The translations under genes were made by a program, and so were the position numbers. From Tessaracoccus sp. OH4464_COT-324 (GTDB taxonomy: Bacteria; Actinomycetota; Actinomycetes; Propionibacteriales; Propionibacteriaceae), in NCBI RefSeq assembly GCF_003932855.1, contig NZ_RQYZ01000018.1, positions 1-41,541 of the forward strand: a stretch of 41,541 nucleotides of DNA. Reading direction: 5' to 3'. The first letter of the stretch is position 1. Each line of letters opens with the position of its first letter. Of this stretch, positions 41,508 to 41,541 are shown piece after piece. The notes beneath the pieces are model-generated. The model searched no databases and had not been told where the DNA came from. It saw only the letters and a program-made list of their open reading frames with translations.

Positions 41508-41541
41508 GTGTCTGACACGACTGACGTCATCGCTGATGACG
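41508..41541 (+). CDS. Start of an unidentified gene running off the window
   Basis: AGGAG at 41497-41501 is followed six bases later by GTG at 41508, opening a frame MSDTTDVIADD that continues past the window end. Only 11 residues are visible, so no function can be given. It replaces the body of hsdR and is probably co-transcribed with the restriction operon; it may be a nuclease or another defence component, or a new hsdM/hsdR-type gene. Confidence 0.5.
   Translation, partial: MSDTTDVIADD

Noticed and set aside
1-41541. CRISPR arrays, rRNA genes, prophage, complete insertion sequences
   Set aside because: No regularly spaced repeats, rRNA-like sequence or phage structural genes were seen; the only transposase is a short remnant.

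Overview
The window is GC-rich, densely coded chromosomal DNA from an actinobacterium. The main clue is a block (mscL, FmdB-type zinc ribbon, 5-formyltetrahydrofolate cyclo-ligase, then a divergent MoeA/gephyrin-like gene and a membrane protein) that I recall from mycobacteria and corynebacteria as mscL-Rv0991c-Rv0992c-galU-moeA1-rimJ-Rv0996. The gene complement (eukaryote-type UDP-glucose pyrophosphorylase, SBP_bac_5 transporter, ROK regulators) suits Propionibacteriales, but I cannot fix the genus from sequence alone.

1-11 kb is mostly housekeeping: thioredoxin behind a SigR/SigH-type promoter, a HAD phosphatase, an NCS2 nucleobase permease, tRNA-Arg(CCT) overlapped by a histidine phosphatase gene, UDP-glucose pyrophosphorylase, MscL, a SAF-domain protein, a Ruc-like zinc ribbon, a folate cyclo-ligase, and a gephyrin-like protein with eroded active-site motifs followed by a possible membrane receptor. 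At 10.67-11.04 kb two truncated genes meet at a deletion scar. An operon of membrane protein, VOC protein and TfoX-like protein follows.

12.6-23.9 kb is a carbohydrate-type regulon. On the minus strand a Gfo/Idh/MocA oxidoreductase leads an ABC transporter operon (two permeases, two ATPases, a 75-residue membrane protein, a lipoprotein binding protein). Divergent from it are a ROK repressor, a second unusual Gfo/Idh protein, a ROK kinase and a PIG-L-type N-deacetylase. AT-rich sites before both arms are probably the repressor operators. No classical glycosidase is present.

24-32.4 kb holds small accessory modules: a VOC protein; a TetR repressor with two matching palindromes controlling a rifampin-phosphotransferase-like dikinase plus an MFS exporter; a GNAT; a second TetR with one palindrome before an alpha/beta hydrolase; and a MerR-carboxymuconolactone decarboxylase pair.

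32.6-41.5 kb is a mixed, partly foreign region: an AlbA_2/Schlafen-like protein, a BtrH/C39-like protein, MutY, a gene-poor stretch with an IS3-family transposase remnant broken by a 10-bp tandem repeat, then a type I restriction-modification locus. That locus is abnormal: HsdM has Tyr for Asp in SAM-binding motif I, a TIGR02391/HEPN-like gene sits between hsdS and hsdR, and hsdR stops after 84 codons with a new gene starting just downstream. It may be a decayed or remodelled defence system that keeps its specificity subunit and the HEPN-like protein.
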